64,000 bases of DNA, taken from NCBI GenBank assembly GCA_024518585.1, contig JANIHI010000011.1, forward strand, positions 1 through 64,000, in the 5' to 3' direction. This DNA is from Methanolinea sp. Lineage in GTDB: Archaea; Halobacteriota; Methanomicrobia; Methanomicrobiales; Methanospirillaceae. Below, one piece after another: positions 44,549 through 52,832 of the stretch. Positions within the stretch are counted from its first letter, which is position 1, and the number at the start of each line of letters is the position of its first letter. The notes under the pieces are model-generated. The model had not been told where the DNA came from. It saw only the letters and a list, made by a program, of their open reading frames with translations, and did not search any database. A program made the translations under genes and the position numbers.

Positions 44549-45340
44549 TCAGAACCGGCGGACGCCGGACTGGTAGCTCATTGCCTTGCTGAAGGATGCA
44601 ATGGCACCGGAGGCAGTGGTCTTCTCGGAGTAGACGAGGTCCATGCCCTTGGTAATTTCTTCATCAATCGGGCTCCTGCCCTCCTGGAGGTGAGCGCGGA
44701 TCCAGGCGGATGCTGCACCCTGGCCAGAGAGGCCGACGGAGTAGTCCATTGCGACCGGCACATCAGCACTGTTTGCAACGTGCCTCTCGCTGGCAACGGT
44801 TGTCATGGAGACTGCAACGCCAGAGAATGTGCTGCCCATCTCGACAATGTTACAGTAAGCAGGGAACACACCGTCAGTAGTCGTGGCGAATGGACAGAGG
44901 AATCTGTTATCCTGGTCGTGGTCCACGGCTGCACCGTCAAGGAGCAGGCTCTCGGAGGTTGCCACCTGGCCGAATGCCTCGTCAAAGGACGTGTAGTCGA
45001 ACTGCTTGGTCGACTTGAAGTTGTTCTGGTTGGCGACCTTGTTGGCAGTGTCGAGAGCATTCACAGCGTTGTACTCGGCGTAGCCGTTGTTTCCACTGAT
45101 GGACTGGGAGTAGGACATGGTGTACTGGCGTTCACCATCAGCGAGGGAAGCTCCCCTCATGTCCTGGTTGCTCTGTGTCCAAACAATGCTCTCAGCGTTT
45201 GTCACTGCACCCTGGGCAATGACCGCGGTAGACGTCGAGAACCCCTGGGTCTCGTATGTCTGGTTAACGGGGTCATCTGCCATTGCAAGTCCTACGGCAA
45301 GGACGGCAAGAGCAATGACCGCAATTGCGAATTTCTTCAT
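44549..45340 (-). CDS. Secreted paralogue family member 2 (duplicate A)
   Basis: A 263-residue protein. The signal peptide ends in AVGLAMA. The mature protein begins DDPVNQTYETQGFSTSTAVI and has the two conserved cysteines (FLCPFA, AYCNIVEMGS). It ends with KGMDLVYSEKTTASGAIASFSKAMSYQSG. It is rich in Ser, Thr, Asn and Ala and has no membrane anchor. It differs from duplicate B by a single residue (Ala for Val). A GTAGGAGG site and a 7-bp hairpin precede the ATG. The family is unrecognised; export and a structural role are inferred from the signal peptide and copy number. Confidence 0.82.
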   Translation of the reverse strand: MKKFAIAVIALAVLAVGLAMADDPVNQTYETQGFSTSTAVIAQGAVTNAESIVWTQSNQDMRGASLADGERQYTMSYSQSISGNNGYAEYNAVNALDTANKVANQNNFKSTKQFDYTSFDEAFGQVATSESLLLDGAAVDHDQDNRFLCPFATTTDGVFPAYCNIVEMGSTFSGVAVSMTTVASERHVANSADVPVAMDYSVGLSGQGAASAWIRAHLQEGRSPIDEEITKGMDLVYSEKTTASGAIASFSKAMSYQSGVRRF

Positions 45341-45359
45341 TATTTTCCTCCTACAGTTT

Positions 45360-45378
45360 ATGCTGATACTCTCAGCAT
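45360..45378. promoter_or_regulatory. Leader hairpin of duplicate A
   Basis: ATGCTGA and TCAGCAT are perfect 7-bp arms around a 5-nt loop, 10-12 bases before the ribosome binding site. The same hairpin stands before duplicate B, and a related one with other bases stands before member 4. Confidence 0.5.
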
Positions 45379-45383
45379 CAACC

Positions 45384-45680
45384 GTTTATGTGTGCGGGAA
45401 CCCCATAAGAGTTTTTCTCTCTTTCTTCCTTTTTTGGCTCTATTTCGCTTTTGGGCAGAAACACCTCCAAGGCAGTGAGATGAAGTCTATCCCTGGATAT
45501 CCTCACAATTATTATTCCCATAGCCTCATCAGATGAACATGTCTGGCTCTGGTTCACTCAAAGAATTCTCGTCCCGTACCTGCAAGAGATATACAGGATA
45601 GAATCCGCCGCACTTCGGTGCCGAAAAAGGTCTGGGCTAAACCAGTTTTTCAAAATTCTGACGAAAACCAAAAAAAAAAT
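45384..45680. other. Unique spacer between the duplicates
   Basis: About 300 bp that are not part of the 889-bp duplication. They hold the promoter region of duplicate A on the right-hand side of its leader and no gene or repeat that I can identify. Confidence 0.4.
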
Positions 45681-45734
45681 GAATTTTTTGAGGGGTATTT
45701 ACCCCTCATTGTCCCGTGGCTCTGCCGTGAGGTA

Positions 45735-46526
45735 TCAGAACCGGCGGACGCCGGACTGGTAGCTCATTGCCTTGCTGAAGGATGCAATGACACCGGAGGC
45801 AGTGGTCTTCTCGGAGTAGACGAGGTCCATGCCCTTGGTAATTTCTTCATCAATCGGGCTCCTGCCCTCCTGGAGGTGAGCGCGGATCCAGGCGGATGCT
45901 GCACCCTGGCCAGAGAGGCCGACGGAGTAGTCCATTGCGACCGGCACATCAGCACTGTTTGCAACGTGCCTCTCGCTGGCAACGGTTGTCATGGAGACTG
46001 CAACGCCAGAGAATGTGCTGCCCATCTCGACAATGTTACAGTAAGCAGGGAACACACCGTCAGTAGTCGTGGCGAATGGACAGAGGAATCTGTTATCCTG
46101 GTCGTGGTCCACGGCTGCACCGTCAAGGAGCAGGCTCTCGGAGGTTGCCACCTGGCCGAATGCCTCGTCAAAGGACGTGTAGTCGAACTGCTTGGTCGAC
46201 TTGAAGTTGTTCTGGTTGGCGACCTTGTTGGCAGTGTCGAGAGCATTCACAGCGTTGTACTCGGCGTAGCCGTTGTTTCCACTGATGGACTGGGAGTAGG
46301 ACATGGTGTACTGGCGTTCACCATCAGCGAGGGAAGCTCCCCTCATGTCCTGGTTGCTCTGTGTCCAAACAATGCTCTCAGCGTTTGTCACTGCACCCTG
46401 GGCAATGACCGCGGTAGACGTCGAGAACCCCTGGGTCTCGTATGTCTGGTTAACGGGGTCATCTGCCATTGCAAGTCCTACGGCAAGGACGGCAAGAGCA
46501 ATGACCGCAATTGCGAATTTCTTCAT
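45735..46526 (-). CDS. Secreted paralogue family member 3 (duplicate B)
   Basis: A 263-residue protein, identical to duplicate A except for Val in place of Ala in the C-terminal motif TTASGVIASFSKAM. Val is what members 1 and 4 have at this position, so the substitution probably happened in duplicate A. It has the same signal peptide, cysteines, ribosome binding site and leader hairpin. The near-identity points to a very recent duplication or ongoing gene conversion. Confidence 0.82.
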   Translation of the reverse strand: MKKFAIAVIALAVLAVGLAMADDPVNQTYETQGFSTSTAVIAQGAVTNAESIVWTQSNQDMRGASLADGERQYTMSYSQSISGNNGYAEYNAVNALDTANKVANQNNFKSTKQFDYTSFDEAFGQVATSESLLLDGAAVDHDQDNRFLCPFATTTDGVFPAYCNIVEMGSTFSGVAVSMTTVASERHVANSADVPVAMDYSVGLSGQGAASAWIRAHLQEGRSPIDEEITKGMDLVYSEKTTASGVIASFSKAMSYQSGVRRF

Positions 46527-46545
46527 TATTTTCCTCCTACAGTTT

Positions 46546-46564
46546 ATGCTGATACTCTCAGCAT
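46546..46564. promoter_or_regulatory. Leader hairpin of duplicate B
   Basis: Same ATGCTGA/TCAGCAT hairpin as before duplicate A. Upstream sequence differs, so the two copies may have different promoters with the same leader. Confidence 0.5.
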
Positions 46565-46746
46565 CAACCAGACATTTTAGTTAAGGATGCATAAGAACTT
46601 TTCTCTCTTTTGGCGGGTTTGGAGGCATTTTTTTTTTAAATATAGACCATGAGTTGCACCCGATTGGGAAAAAAGGTAGTTAGAGATTATGAGAGAGGGG
46701 TTTTGCCCCTCCCTCCAGGCTACATTGCTCTTTTGACTGTGCGATA

Positions 46747-47526
46747 TCAGAACCGGCGGGCGCCGGATTGATAGCTCATTGCCTTGCTGAAGGATGCGAT
46801 GACACCGGAAGCAGTGACCTTCTCGGAGTAGACAAGGTCCATGCCCTTATCTTCCGTACCCCTGCCCTCCTGGAGGTGAGCGCGGATCCAGGCGGATGCT
46901 GCACCCTGGCCAGAGAGACCGACGGAGTAATCCATTACGACCGGCACATCAGCACTGTTCGCAACGTGCCTCTCGCTGGCAACGTTTGTCATGGAGACTG
47001 CAACGCCCGAGAAGGTGCTGCCCATCTCGATGATGTTACAATACGGTGGGAACTTATTGACCGACGCTGCAAACGGACAGAGGAACTTGTCTGGTGCAGT
47101 GTCTACAGAACCAACACCGTCGAGGAGCAGGCTCTCGGAGGTTGCGACCTGTCCGAATGCCTCGTCAAAGGACATGTAGTCGAACTGCTTGGTCGACTTG
47201 AAGTTGTTCTGGTTGGCAACCTTGTTGGCGGTGTCAAGAGTGTTCACACCGTTGTACTCGGCATACCCGTTGTTCCCGGAGATAGACTGGATGTAGGACA
47301 TCGTGTACTGGCGTTCCATTGTAACGTCGAGGGAAGATTCCGTCATGTCCCGGTTGCTCTGAATCCAAACAATGCTCTCAGCGTTTGTCACTGCACCCTG
47401 GACAATGACCGCGGTCGACGCCGATAACCCCTGCGTCTCGTATGTCTGGTTCACAGGGTCATCTGCGATTGCAAGCCCTACCGCAAGGACAGCAAGAGTA
47501 ATGACAGCAATGGTAAATTTTCTCAT
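46747..47526 (-). CDS. Secreted paralogue family member 4
   Basis: A 259-residue protein, clearly related to members 2 and 3 over its whole length but with many substitutions (DKFLCPFAASVNKFPPYCNIIEMGSTFSG; GTEDKGMDLVYSEKVTASGVIASFSKAMSYQSG). The signal peptide ends AVGLAIA. GTAGGAGG precedes the ATG. The leader has an ACGCT/AGCGT stem in the place of the hairpin seen in the duplicates. Upstream AT-rich DNA (TTATAATATTAA on the minus strand) provides a strong TATA candidate. Confidence 0.82.
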   Translation of the reverse strand: MRKFTIAVITLAVLAVGLAIADDPVNQTYETQGLSASTAVIVQGAVTNAESIVWIQSNRDMTESSLDVTMERQYTMSYIQSISGNNGYAEYNGVNTLDTANKVANQNNFKSTKQFDYMSFDEAFGQVATSESLLLDGVGSVDTAPDKFLCPFAASVNKFPPYCNIIEMGSTFSGVAVSMTNVASERHVANSADVPVVMDYSVGLSGQGAASAWIRAHLQEGRGTEDKGMDLVYSEKVTASGVIASFSKAMSYQSGARRF

Positions 47527-47544
47527 TACTTCCTCCTACATTTT

Positions 47545-47566
47545 ACGCTGATTTTCACCTTAGCGT
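47545..47566. promoter_or_regulatory. Leader inverted repeat of member 4
   Basis: ACGCT and AGCGT form a 5-bp stem with a 12-nt loop at the position of the hairpin in duplicates A and B. The shape is kept but the bases differ. Confidence 0.4.
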
Positions 47567-47735
47567 TAATTGGATGTTAATATTATAATTAGTATAATAA
47601 TTTTTTTCTTATTTACCGGGTTCGGGGCACTTTTTTAAAGAAACAGCCTTGACAGCACCGATTGGGAAAAAGGACCTTGTCCCGGAAAGGGGGCAGAGGG
47701 GTGAGTAACTGATCCGCTTGATTGCACCTGTTCCT

Positions 47736-48461
47736 TCACACCCTCGCCACCGTCACGTACCCCGTGTGGCACACGCGGGTGGAGGGCCGGGTCCCCCGCG
47801 GCCCCCTCGCAATCTCCCGCCCGATGCACTCGTGGGCCGTGACCTCGGTGAAGAGGTCCCGGGCGGTGTCCATGACGGTGACGAGCTGCTCGAGGAACGG
47901 CGTGTAGCAGGCAAGGTACCCGCCGGGCCGGAGGATCGAATGGGCGTGGGAGACGATATCCGGGGTGACAGAGAGGTCGAGGTGGACGATATCGTACGTG
48001 CCGGCAGCCTCCCGCACGTCGCCGCAGATGACCTCGACGGTGGAGAGCTTCGCATCAGCCACGTTCTTTTCGGCTTGGCGGGCAAATTCCGGCCGGATTT
48101 CGTAGGATACGACCTTCCCGGCAATGCCTCCGAAGTAGATGGCTGCAATCCCGCTCCCCGTCCCGGCATCGAGGACCACGTCCCGGTTGTTCATGCCGGT
48201 ATATGCAATGACGAGGCCGATGTCCTTGGGGAGCATGGGCGCCCCGCTCCGGCTCGCCCGGGCAAAAAAATCGGGGGCACGGGGGGCAAGCACCTGGAAC
48301 ACCCCGCCGGTGTGGGTCTGGATGGTGTCACCCGGCGAGGCAGCAAGGAGGGCATCAAGGTCGATGACTCCCCGGTCGGTCGAAAAAGAGCCACAACCGG
48401 CCCGGACAAAGAACGTCCGCCCCCCTCCGACCAGGAGGACACGGTCACCGGGTTCAAACAT
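47736..48461 (-). CDS. trmI: tRNA (adenine-58-N1)-methyltransferase
   Basis: A protein of about 241 residues of the TrmI family. The N-terminal beta domain (FEPGDRVLLVGGGRTFFVRAG) is followed by the SAM-binding VVLDAGTGSGIAAIYF and HLDLSVTPDIVSHAHSILRPGGYLACYTPFLEQ. It methylates A58 (and in some archaea A57) in the T loop of tRNAs. ATG 48461 overlaps the stop of the NAC gene by 8 bp and starts at the conserved domain, so the longer open frame upstream is not used. Confidence 0.9.
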   Translation of the reverse strand: MFEPGDRVLLVGGGRTFFVRAGCGSFSTDRGVIDLDALLAASPGDTIQTHTGGVFQVLAPRAPDFFARASRSGAPMLPKDIGLVIAYTGMNNRDVVLDAGTGSGIAAIYFGGIAGKVVSYEIRPEFARQAEKNVADAKLSTVEVICGDVREAAGTYDIVHLDLSVTPDIVSHAHSILRPGGYLACYTPFLEQLVTVMDTARDLFTEVTAHECIGREIARGPRGTRPSTRVCHTGYVTVARV

Positions 48462-48798
48462 TGCCCGAGAGACGGATGATGGCGGCAGCGATGTCCCCGC
48501 CGGTGCGGGCGAGGGCCTCCCGTGCGGCATCGAGGCTGACACCTGCCTGCTCGGCGACCATCTTCACGTCGTCCTCCGGGATCGCGGGTGCAGCAGGCTC
48601 AAAGCGCGGACTCCCGGTTATCTGGTAGGTGGTAATGCCCTGCATGGTCATGACCGCGACTTCCGCGGCATCAAAGACGTAGTCCCCCTTCCCGGTCGAG
48701 ATGACGATTCGCCGCACGTCCTCGATCGGCTCGACTTGCATCCCCAGCTGCTTCATCATCTGCTTCATCTTCTTCGGGTTGATGTTGCCCGGCATCAT
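48454..48798 (-). CDS. nac: Nascent polypeptide-associated complex protein
   Basis: A protein of about 114 residues. The basic N-terminus (MMPGNINPKKMKQMMKQLGM) contacts the ribosome. A NAC beta-barrel domain (DVRRIVISTGKGDYVFDAAEV) and a C-terminal UBA domain (DVKMVAEQAGVSLDAAREALARTGGDIAAAIIRL) follow. It binds nascent chains as a homodimer in archaea. Two consecutive ATGs are available (48798 and 48795). The start lies inside the 3' end of the PUA-protein gene. Confidence 0.92.
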   Translation of the reverse strand: MMPGNINPKKMKQMMKQLGMQVEPIEDVRRIVISTGKGDYVFDAAEVAVMTMQGITTYQITGSPRFEPAAPAIPEDDVKMVAEQAGVSLDAAREALARTGGDIAAAIIRLSGNV

Positions 48799-49285
48799 GT
48801 GAACGCACACCCTGGCGTACTTTTACCGCTACACCGTAATTAAATCCCAGCATCTCCTCCCCGGAAAGGACGGCGGTGCCCGTGCCACACAGTTCATCGT
48901 CGCCTGTCACGACGAGGACCTCGTCACCGGCACGGATCGCCGGATCGGCAGCGACCACGTGCCGGGCAAAGGCATTCTTCCCGTCCCGGATAAAATCGGC
49001 GACTTCCGGGAGGATACTCACCCTGTACGCCGGGGGGGCGAGGACCTCCCTCAGCCGGCGGGCACCAGCAATCCCGAGAGTGAGCCGCCCGTCCGAGGCC
49101 CGGACCGTCGCAAGCCTCTGCCCCGCCAGCAGTACCTGGCGGATGCGGCCCGTCCGCGAGTACACGAACAGCGACCCGTCGGGAAAAAGCCCCGTCCCGG
49201 CACCCCGCCCGAACTGGAAGTCAGCAATGACCCTGACCCGCGCGAGCGGACTGCTCGGCGATGAGCTGGTTGACTCTCTCGACAA
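48671..49285 (-). CDS. PUA-domain protein, reading through into nac
   Basis: A protein of about 204 residues. The core from VIADFQFGRGAGTGLFPDG to MLGFNYGVAVKVRQGVR is an archaeal PUA-type RNA-binding protein, with an N-terminal domain and a PUA domain (RHVVAADPAIRAGDEVLVVTGDDELCGTGTAVLSGEEM). No ATG or GTG is near the expected start; a TTG at 49285 has GGAGG at 6-base spacing, inside the DHH gene, and is chosen. At the 3' end the frame does not stop where the domain ends. It continues about 43 codons over the nac gene with an acidic, low-complexity tail, so a stop codon may have been lost. Confidence 0.75.
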   Translation of the reverse strand: MSRESTSSSPSSPLARVRVIADFQFGRGAGTGLFPDGSLFVYSRTGRIRQVLLAGQRLATVRASDGRLTLGIAGARRLREVLAPPAYRVSILPEVADFIRDGKNAFARHVVAADPAIRAGDEVLVVTGDDELCGTGTAVLSGEEMLGFNYGVAVKVRQGVRSHDAGQHQPEEDEADDEAAGDASRADRGRAANRHLDREGGLRL

Positions 49286-50618
49286 AGTACTCCTCCGATT
49301 CTCTGGGGATATAAGCCCCTGCGGCGATCCGGTGGCCCCCCCCGGCACCCCCCACCTCCATGGATGCAACGGTGAGGGCATGCTGGAGGTCGATGCCGCG
49401 TGATACGACCCTCTCGGTGGTGCGCATCGAGACCTTCGTGAGGGACGTGTCCTCCGGTTGCACGACCATGACGAGGATGGGCTTGTCCATGTTTAGGCGC
49501 GAGAGGGCCATGCCGGCTCCGATACCCACGATGGTGTCAGGGTACCTGTCACCGACGTGGATGTACTGGATGTGGGAGAGCTCCGTGACGCCGGTGTCAA
49601 GGATAAACTCGAGGAGCTCGCGGATGACGGCCCGGTGGTTCGTCAGCATGTGCTCGGCCTCGCGGTAGGCCTCCCCCCGGTCACCCCGGCAGATGGCACC
49701 CCCGACGCGGGGCCGCGTCCACCTCCCGCACGCATTGAGGAGGGTGGCAAACTCCTGGGCGTTCCGGAGCGGCGTCCTGGCGGGTTCTCCCGGGAAGATG
49801 TAGGTCTCTGAGAACAGGCGGCTCGTCGGCTCCCCGCAGGCGATCAGCTGCTGGGCGAGTGAACTCGTCACCAGCCGCTTCTCCTCCGGGGAGAACTCCT
49901 CCCATACCCGCCACCTCTTCATCGGGGTCTGGAGCTCTATTCCCAGGCGCTGGAGGAACCGGAGTGCGCCGGTGGGGTTGTTGGAGATCCCCGGGATGAA
50001 GGGGTCGTCATTGTAGGCCAGGCAGACGTGGAGGGGCCGCGTCGACGTCCCGTAGCAGTTTAAGTCGCGGGGGACTATCTCGATCCACCCGGCCTCCGCG
50101 CCCTCTGTTGCGATCTCCCGGGCGGGGCCGACAAGGCCGCAGTCTTCCCTCGCCATCATGTCGCCGACATTGCCGACGACGGCAAGACGCGAGAGGTCAC
50201 AGTTCCCGCTGTCCATCTCGCGGGCCACGAGGTAGGCGACACCGGCAGCACTCAGCTTGCCATGCCCGTGGAGGAGGCTGTTTGCCTGGAGGTAATCCCT
50301 CCCGCAGGGCTGGCTGACGTGGTGGTCGATTATAACAACCCCCTCCTCGGGAAGCCCCCTCTCGAGGAGGAGATTTTGCTGGCCGGCACCCAGGTCACAG
50401 AAGACCTTGAGGCTGTCATCCTCCGGGACCTGTCGCATGGTCAGGGGCTCGAGCTGCCGCACGAAGACCGATGTATGGGGGACCTCCGCCCGCGAGAGTG
50501 CCTGGGCGAGGATCGCTTCGCCCGCGATCCCGTCCGCGTCGATGTGCGAGACGATCGTCACCTCGTGGTGGGCGAGGATCTCCCGTGCAACAGCCCGGAC
50601 GTCATCGCAGAGGCTCAT
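49221..50618 (-). CDS. DHH-family phosphoesterase, archaeal RecJ-like
   Basis: A protein of about 465 residues. The catalytic motifs are SHIDADGIAGEAI, FCDLGAG, IDHHVSQP and VGNVGDMMA. A DHHA1 domain at the C-terminus ends with GGAGGGHRIAAGAYIP. This is the layout of archaeal GAN/RecJ-like nucleases, some of which associate with the replisome and others with RNA or deadenylation. ATG 50618 matches the conserved start (SLCDDVRAVAREILAHHEVTIVSHID); the open frame upstream is non-coding. It is divergent to the NAD(P)HX repair gene. Confidence 0.88.
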   Translation of the reverse strand: MSLCDDVRAVAREILAHHEVTIVSHIDADGIAGEAILAQALSRAEVPHTSVFVRQLEPLTMRQVPEDDSLKVFCDLGAGQQNLLLERGLPEEGVVIIDHHVSQPCGRDYLQANSLLHGHGKLSAAGVAYLVAREMDSGNCDLSRLAVVGNVGDMMAREDCGLVGPAREIATEGAEAGWIEIVPRDLNCYGTSTRPLHVCLAYNDDPFIPGISNNPTGALRFLQRLGIELQTPMKRWRVWEEFSPEEKRLVTSSLAQQLIACGEPTSRLFSETYIFPGEPARTPLRNAQEFATLLNACGRWTRPRVGGAICRGDRGEAYREAEHMLTNHRAVIRELLEFILDTGVTELSHIQYIHVGDRYPDTIVGIGAGMALSRLNMDKPILVMVVQPEDTSLTKVSMRTTERVVSRGIDLQHALTVASMEVGGAGGGHRIAAGAYIPRESEEYFVERVNQLIAEQSARAGQGHC

Positions 50619-50816
50619 TGGAATAGTAATGAGCAATACAGGAGAAAAAAGGTGCATATTGCAGGCAGTGGAAAACAGGGCGGTGGGAGACAGTCTACCC
50701 GGCTTTGCCCCGGTACTACCCCGGCAGGCAGTGCACCCGGCCCAAACATATCCGGGAGATTCATTATGCCCTGGAGGACACACTCTAAACTGAGTCCGGG
50801 ACGGGGGTCGGGAACA

Positions 50817-52217
50817 ATGGTCACGAGGGAATGCCGCGAGTTTGCAGAGACGGGGCTGATCTCACCGGAAAGGATGCGGGCGGTTGACGGAAACGCCCGT
50901 GCCCTCGGGGTCTCCTCGCTCCAGCTCATGGAAGCAGCCGGTGCAGCCCTTGCCGGCCTGGTCCGGTCAATCTCCCGGGAACCGGTCCTCGTCCTCTGCG
51001 GCAGGGGGAATAACGGCGGTGACGGGATGGTGGCCGCACGCCACCTGCAGGATCTCCCCGTCACGGTCCTCTACCTCGACGGTCCGGGCCGGAGCCCCGA
51101 GTGTGACACGCAGCTGCAGGCCCTCTCCCACTGCTCGGTCACCTGCATCCCGGTCAGGTGCCCGGAGGACGCCCTCTCGCGTGCACGCCTCTTCGAGGAG
51201 GCAGGGTGCATCATCGATGCCCTGCTGGGGACGGGAAGCCAGGGTGAGCCCCGCGAGCCCGTCAGGACCCTCGTCGGGATGGCGAACGCCTCTCCGGCCG
51301 CAAAGGTCTCGGCCGATGTCCCCACGCCGGGCCTCGTGCCGGACCGCATCCTCGCATTCCACCGCCCGAAGGTGGAGGGCTCCCTGGTCGCAGGGATCGG
51401 CATCCCGCTCGCTGCAGAGGTCACCGTCGGCCCGGGTGACCTGACCCTCCTCCCCGGGAAGGACCCGGCGGCGCACAAGGGTGCGGGGGGACGGGTCCTC
51501 GTGGTCGGGGGCGGGCCCTACCAGGGCGCACCCTACCTCGCGGGCCTCGGGGCCCTCCGGGCCGGTGCAGACATCGTGCGCATCGCGTCGCCGGTCTTCG
51601 AACCGGTCCCTGACCTCATCTACGAGCGCCTCGAGGGGAAAGTGATCACGGAACACCACCTGGAGACGCTGCAGGGACTTGCCGAAGAGGCTGACGTGGT
51701 CGTCATGGGCAATGGGCTCGGGGACAGGAGCCACCCCGTCATGGTCAGGCTGGCAGAATCATGCCCAAAAGCTGTCGTGGACGCCGATGCCCTCCGGCGG
51801 CCGCTCCCCCGGGCGGGGAGTACGGTGTATACACCCCACGCGGGCGAATTCCGGCGGGCTTTCCTGGCCCAACCCCCGGATGACCTCGTCAACCGGGCAC
51901 GCACCGTCAGGAAAACCGCGGGGGTAGGGACAATCCTCCTCAAGGGGAAGGTAGATATCATCTCCGACGGAGAGCGGGTGCGGTTCAACACGACGGGGTC
52001 TCCCCTGATGACCGTCGGCGGGACGGGAGACGTCCTCGCCGGCGTGTGCGGGGGCCTCTTCTGCCACCTTCCCGCGTTTGAAGCGGCATGCATTGCGGCA
52101 TACGTGAACGGCAGGGCAGGCAGGGCGGTCGAGGAGGCAATTGGCGGGGGGATGATCCCAAGCGATCTCCTCGACCGTATTCCCCGGGAGCTGTTCATGC
52201 GAGGAGAGAGAGGATGA
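50817..52217 (+). CDS. nnr: Bifunctional NAD(P)HX epimerase/dehydratase
   Basis: A protein of about 466 residues. Residues 1-210 are the YjeF_N epimerase (LQLMEAAGAALA, LCGRGNNGGDGMVAARHL, DALLGTGSQGEPREP). Residues 215-466 are the ribokinase-fold ADP-dependent dehydratase (GAGGRVLVVGGGPYQGAPYLAGLGALRAGADIV, VYTPHAGEFRR, TTGSPLMTVGGTGDVLAG). It repairs hydrated NADH and NADPH. ATG 50817 gives the family N-terminus FAETGLISPERMRAVDGNA. The stop overlaps the moaC start. Confidence 0.92.
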   Translation: MVTRECREFAETGLISPERMRAVDGNARALGVSSLQLMEAAGAALAGLVRSISREPVLVLCGRGNNGGDGMVAARHLQDLPVTVLYLDGPGRSPECDTQLQALSHCSVTCIPVRCPEDALSRARLFEEAGCIIDALLGTGSQGEPREPVRTLVGMANASPAAKVSADVPTPGLVPDRILAFHRPKVEGSLVAGIGIPLAAEVTVGPGDLTLLPGKDPAAHKGAGGRVLVVGGGPYQGAPYLAGLGALRAGADIVRIASPVFEPVPDLIYERLEGKVITEHHLETLQGLAEEADVVVMGNGLGDRSHPVMVRLAESCPKAVVDADALRRPLPRAGSTVYTPHAGEFRRAFLAQPPDDLVNRARTVRKTAGVGTILLKGKVDIISDGERVRFNTTGSPLMTVGGTGDVLAGVCGGLFCHLPAFEAACIAAYVNGRAGRAVEEAIGGGMIPSDLLDRIPRELFMRGERG

Positions 52218-52738
52218 CAGAATTTTCGCACATCACGGATGACCGGGCCCGCATGGTGGATATCAGCGGGAAGGGCGAGGTGTACAGGGAAGCAACCGCA
52301 TCGGGGCGGATAGTGTTGCGCCGGGAGACGCTCGCGGCGATACGGGACGGGGCGGTCGTGAAGGGGAACGTGCTTGCGACCGCCCGCGTGGCGGCGACCC
52401 TGGCCGTGAAGGGGACACCCGCCCTCATCCCCCTCTGCCATCCCATCCCGGTCAGCAGCATCGACGTCGACTTTGAGCAGCGGGAAGACTCCCTCGTGGC
52501 AACGGTCCGCGTGCGCTCGCTCGGTCGGACCGGTGTCGAGATGGAGGCACTCACGGGGGTGGCCGTCGCCCTGCTGACGGTATGGGACATGGTCAAGTCT
52601 GCGGAGAAGGATTCGGGGGGCCAGTACCCGGTGACGGCCATCACCGATATCCGGGTCCTCGAGAAGAGGAAGAGCGAACTGACCCGGGGGGGAGTGACAG
52701 GCGCGGATTCCCATCATTCCGGCGACCGCGCACTTTAA
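52214..52738 (+). CDS. moaC: Cyclic pyranopterin monophosphate synthase
   Basis: A 174-residue MoaC. It has [29 protein letters not shown] and [23 protein letters not shown], with the conserved His, Glu and Lys-Asp of the active site (KDSGGQYP). It forms cyclic pyranopterin monophosphate in molybdopterin synthesis, needed for the Mo/W enzymes of methanogenesis such as formylmethanofuran dehydrogenase. It is translationally coupled to nnr through an ATGA overlap. Confidence 0.94.
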   Translation: MTEFSHITDDRARMVDISGKGEVYREATASGRIVLRRETLAAIRDGAVVKGNVLATARVAATLAVKGTPALIPLCHPIPVSSIDVDFEQREDSLVATVRVRSLGRTGVEMEALTGVAVALLTVWDMVKSAEKDSGGQYPVTAITDIRVLEKRKSELTRGGVTGADSHHSGDRAL

Positions 52739-52767
52739 GTCCGGTCCGGTCGAATTCTATAGGTCTC

Positions 52768-52783
52768 ACGGGATGCGTCCCGT
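52768..52783. promoter_or_regulatory. Leader hairpin before the eL15 gene
   Basis: ACGGGA and TCCCGT form a perfect 6-bp stem with a TGCG loop, about 50 bases before the eL15 start and just after a TATA-like TTCTATAGG. It may be a site for ribosomal autoregulation. Confidence 0.4.
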
Positions 52784-52832
52784 CAAGGAATGTGGCCTGG
52801 ATCCTGGGCTGAACCTGGAAGGTGTAAAAATA

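Larger units (their letters stand above)
44495..45383. repeat. 889-bp duplication, unit A
   Basis: It is practically identical to 45681-46569, an offset of 1186 bp. It covers the terminator-like stem, the whole gene and the leader hairpin. The only coding difference I see is G versus A at 44604/45790, changing Ala to Val. The identity breaks sharply at both ends. Confidence 0.85.
45681..46569. repeat. 889-bp duplication, unit B
   Basis: Second unit of the tandem duplication described for 44495-45383. The flanking sequence diverges immediately after the shared ATCAACC. Confidence 0.85.

Noticed and set aside
44690-45478. Open frames antisense to the secreted paralogues, repeated in both duplicates
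   Set aside because: They are duplicated only because the sense genes are. The sense strand has signal peptides, ribosome sites and family conservation.
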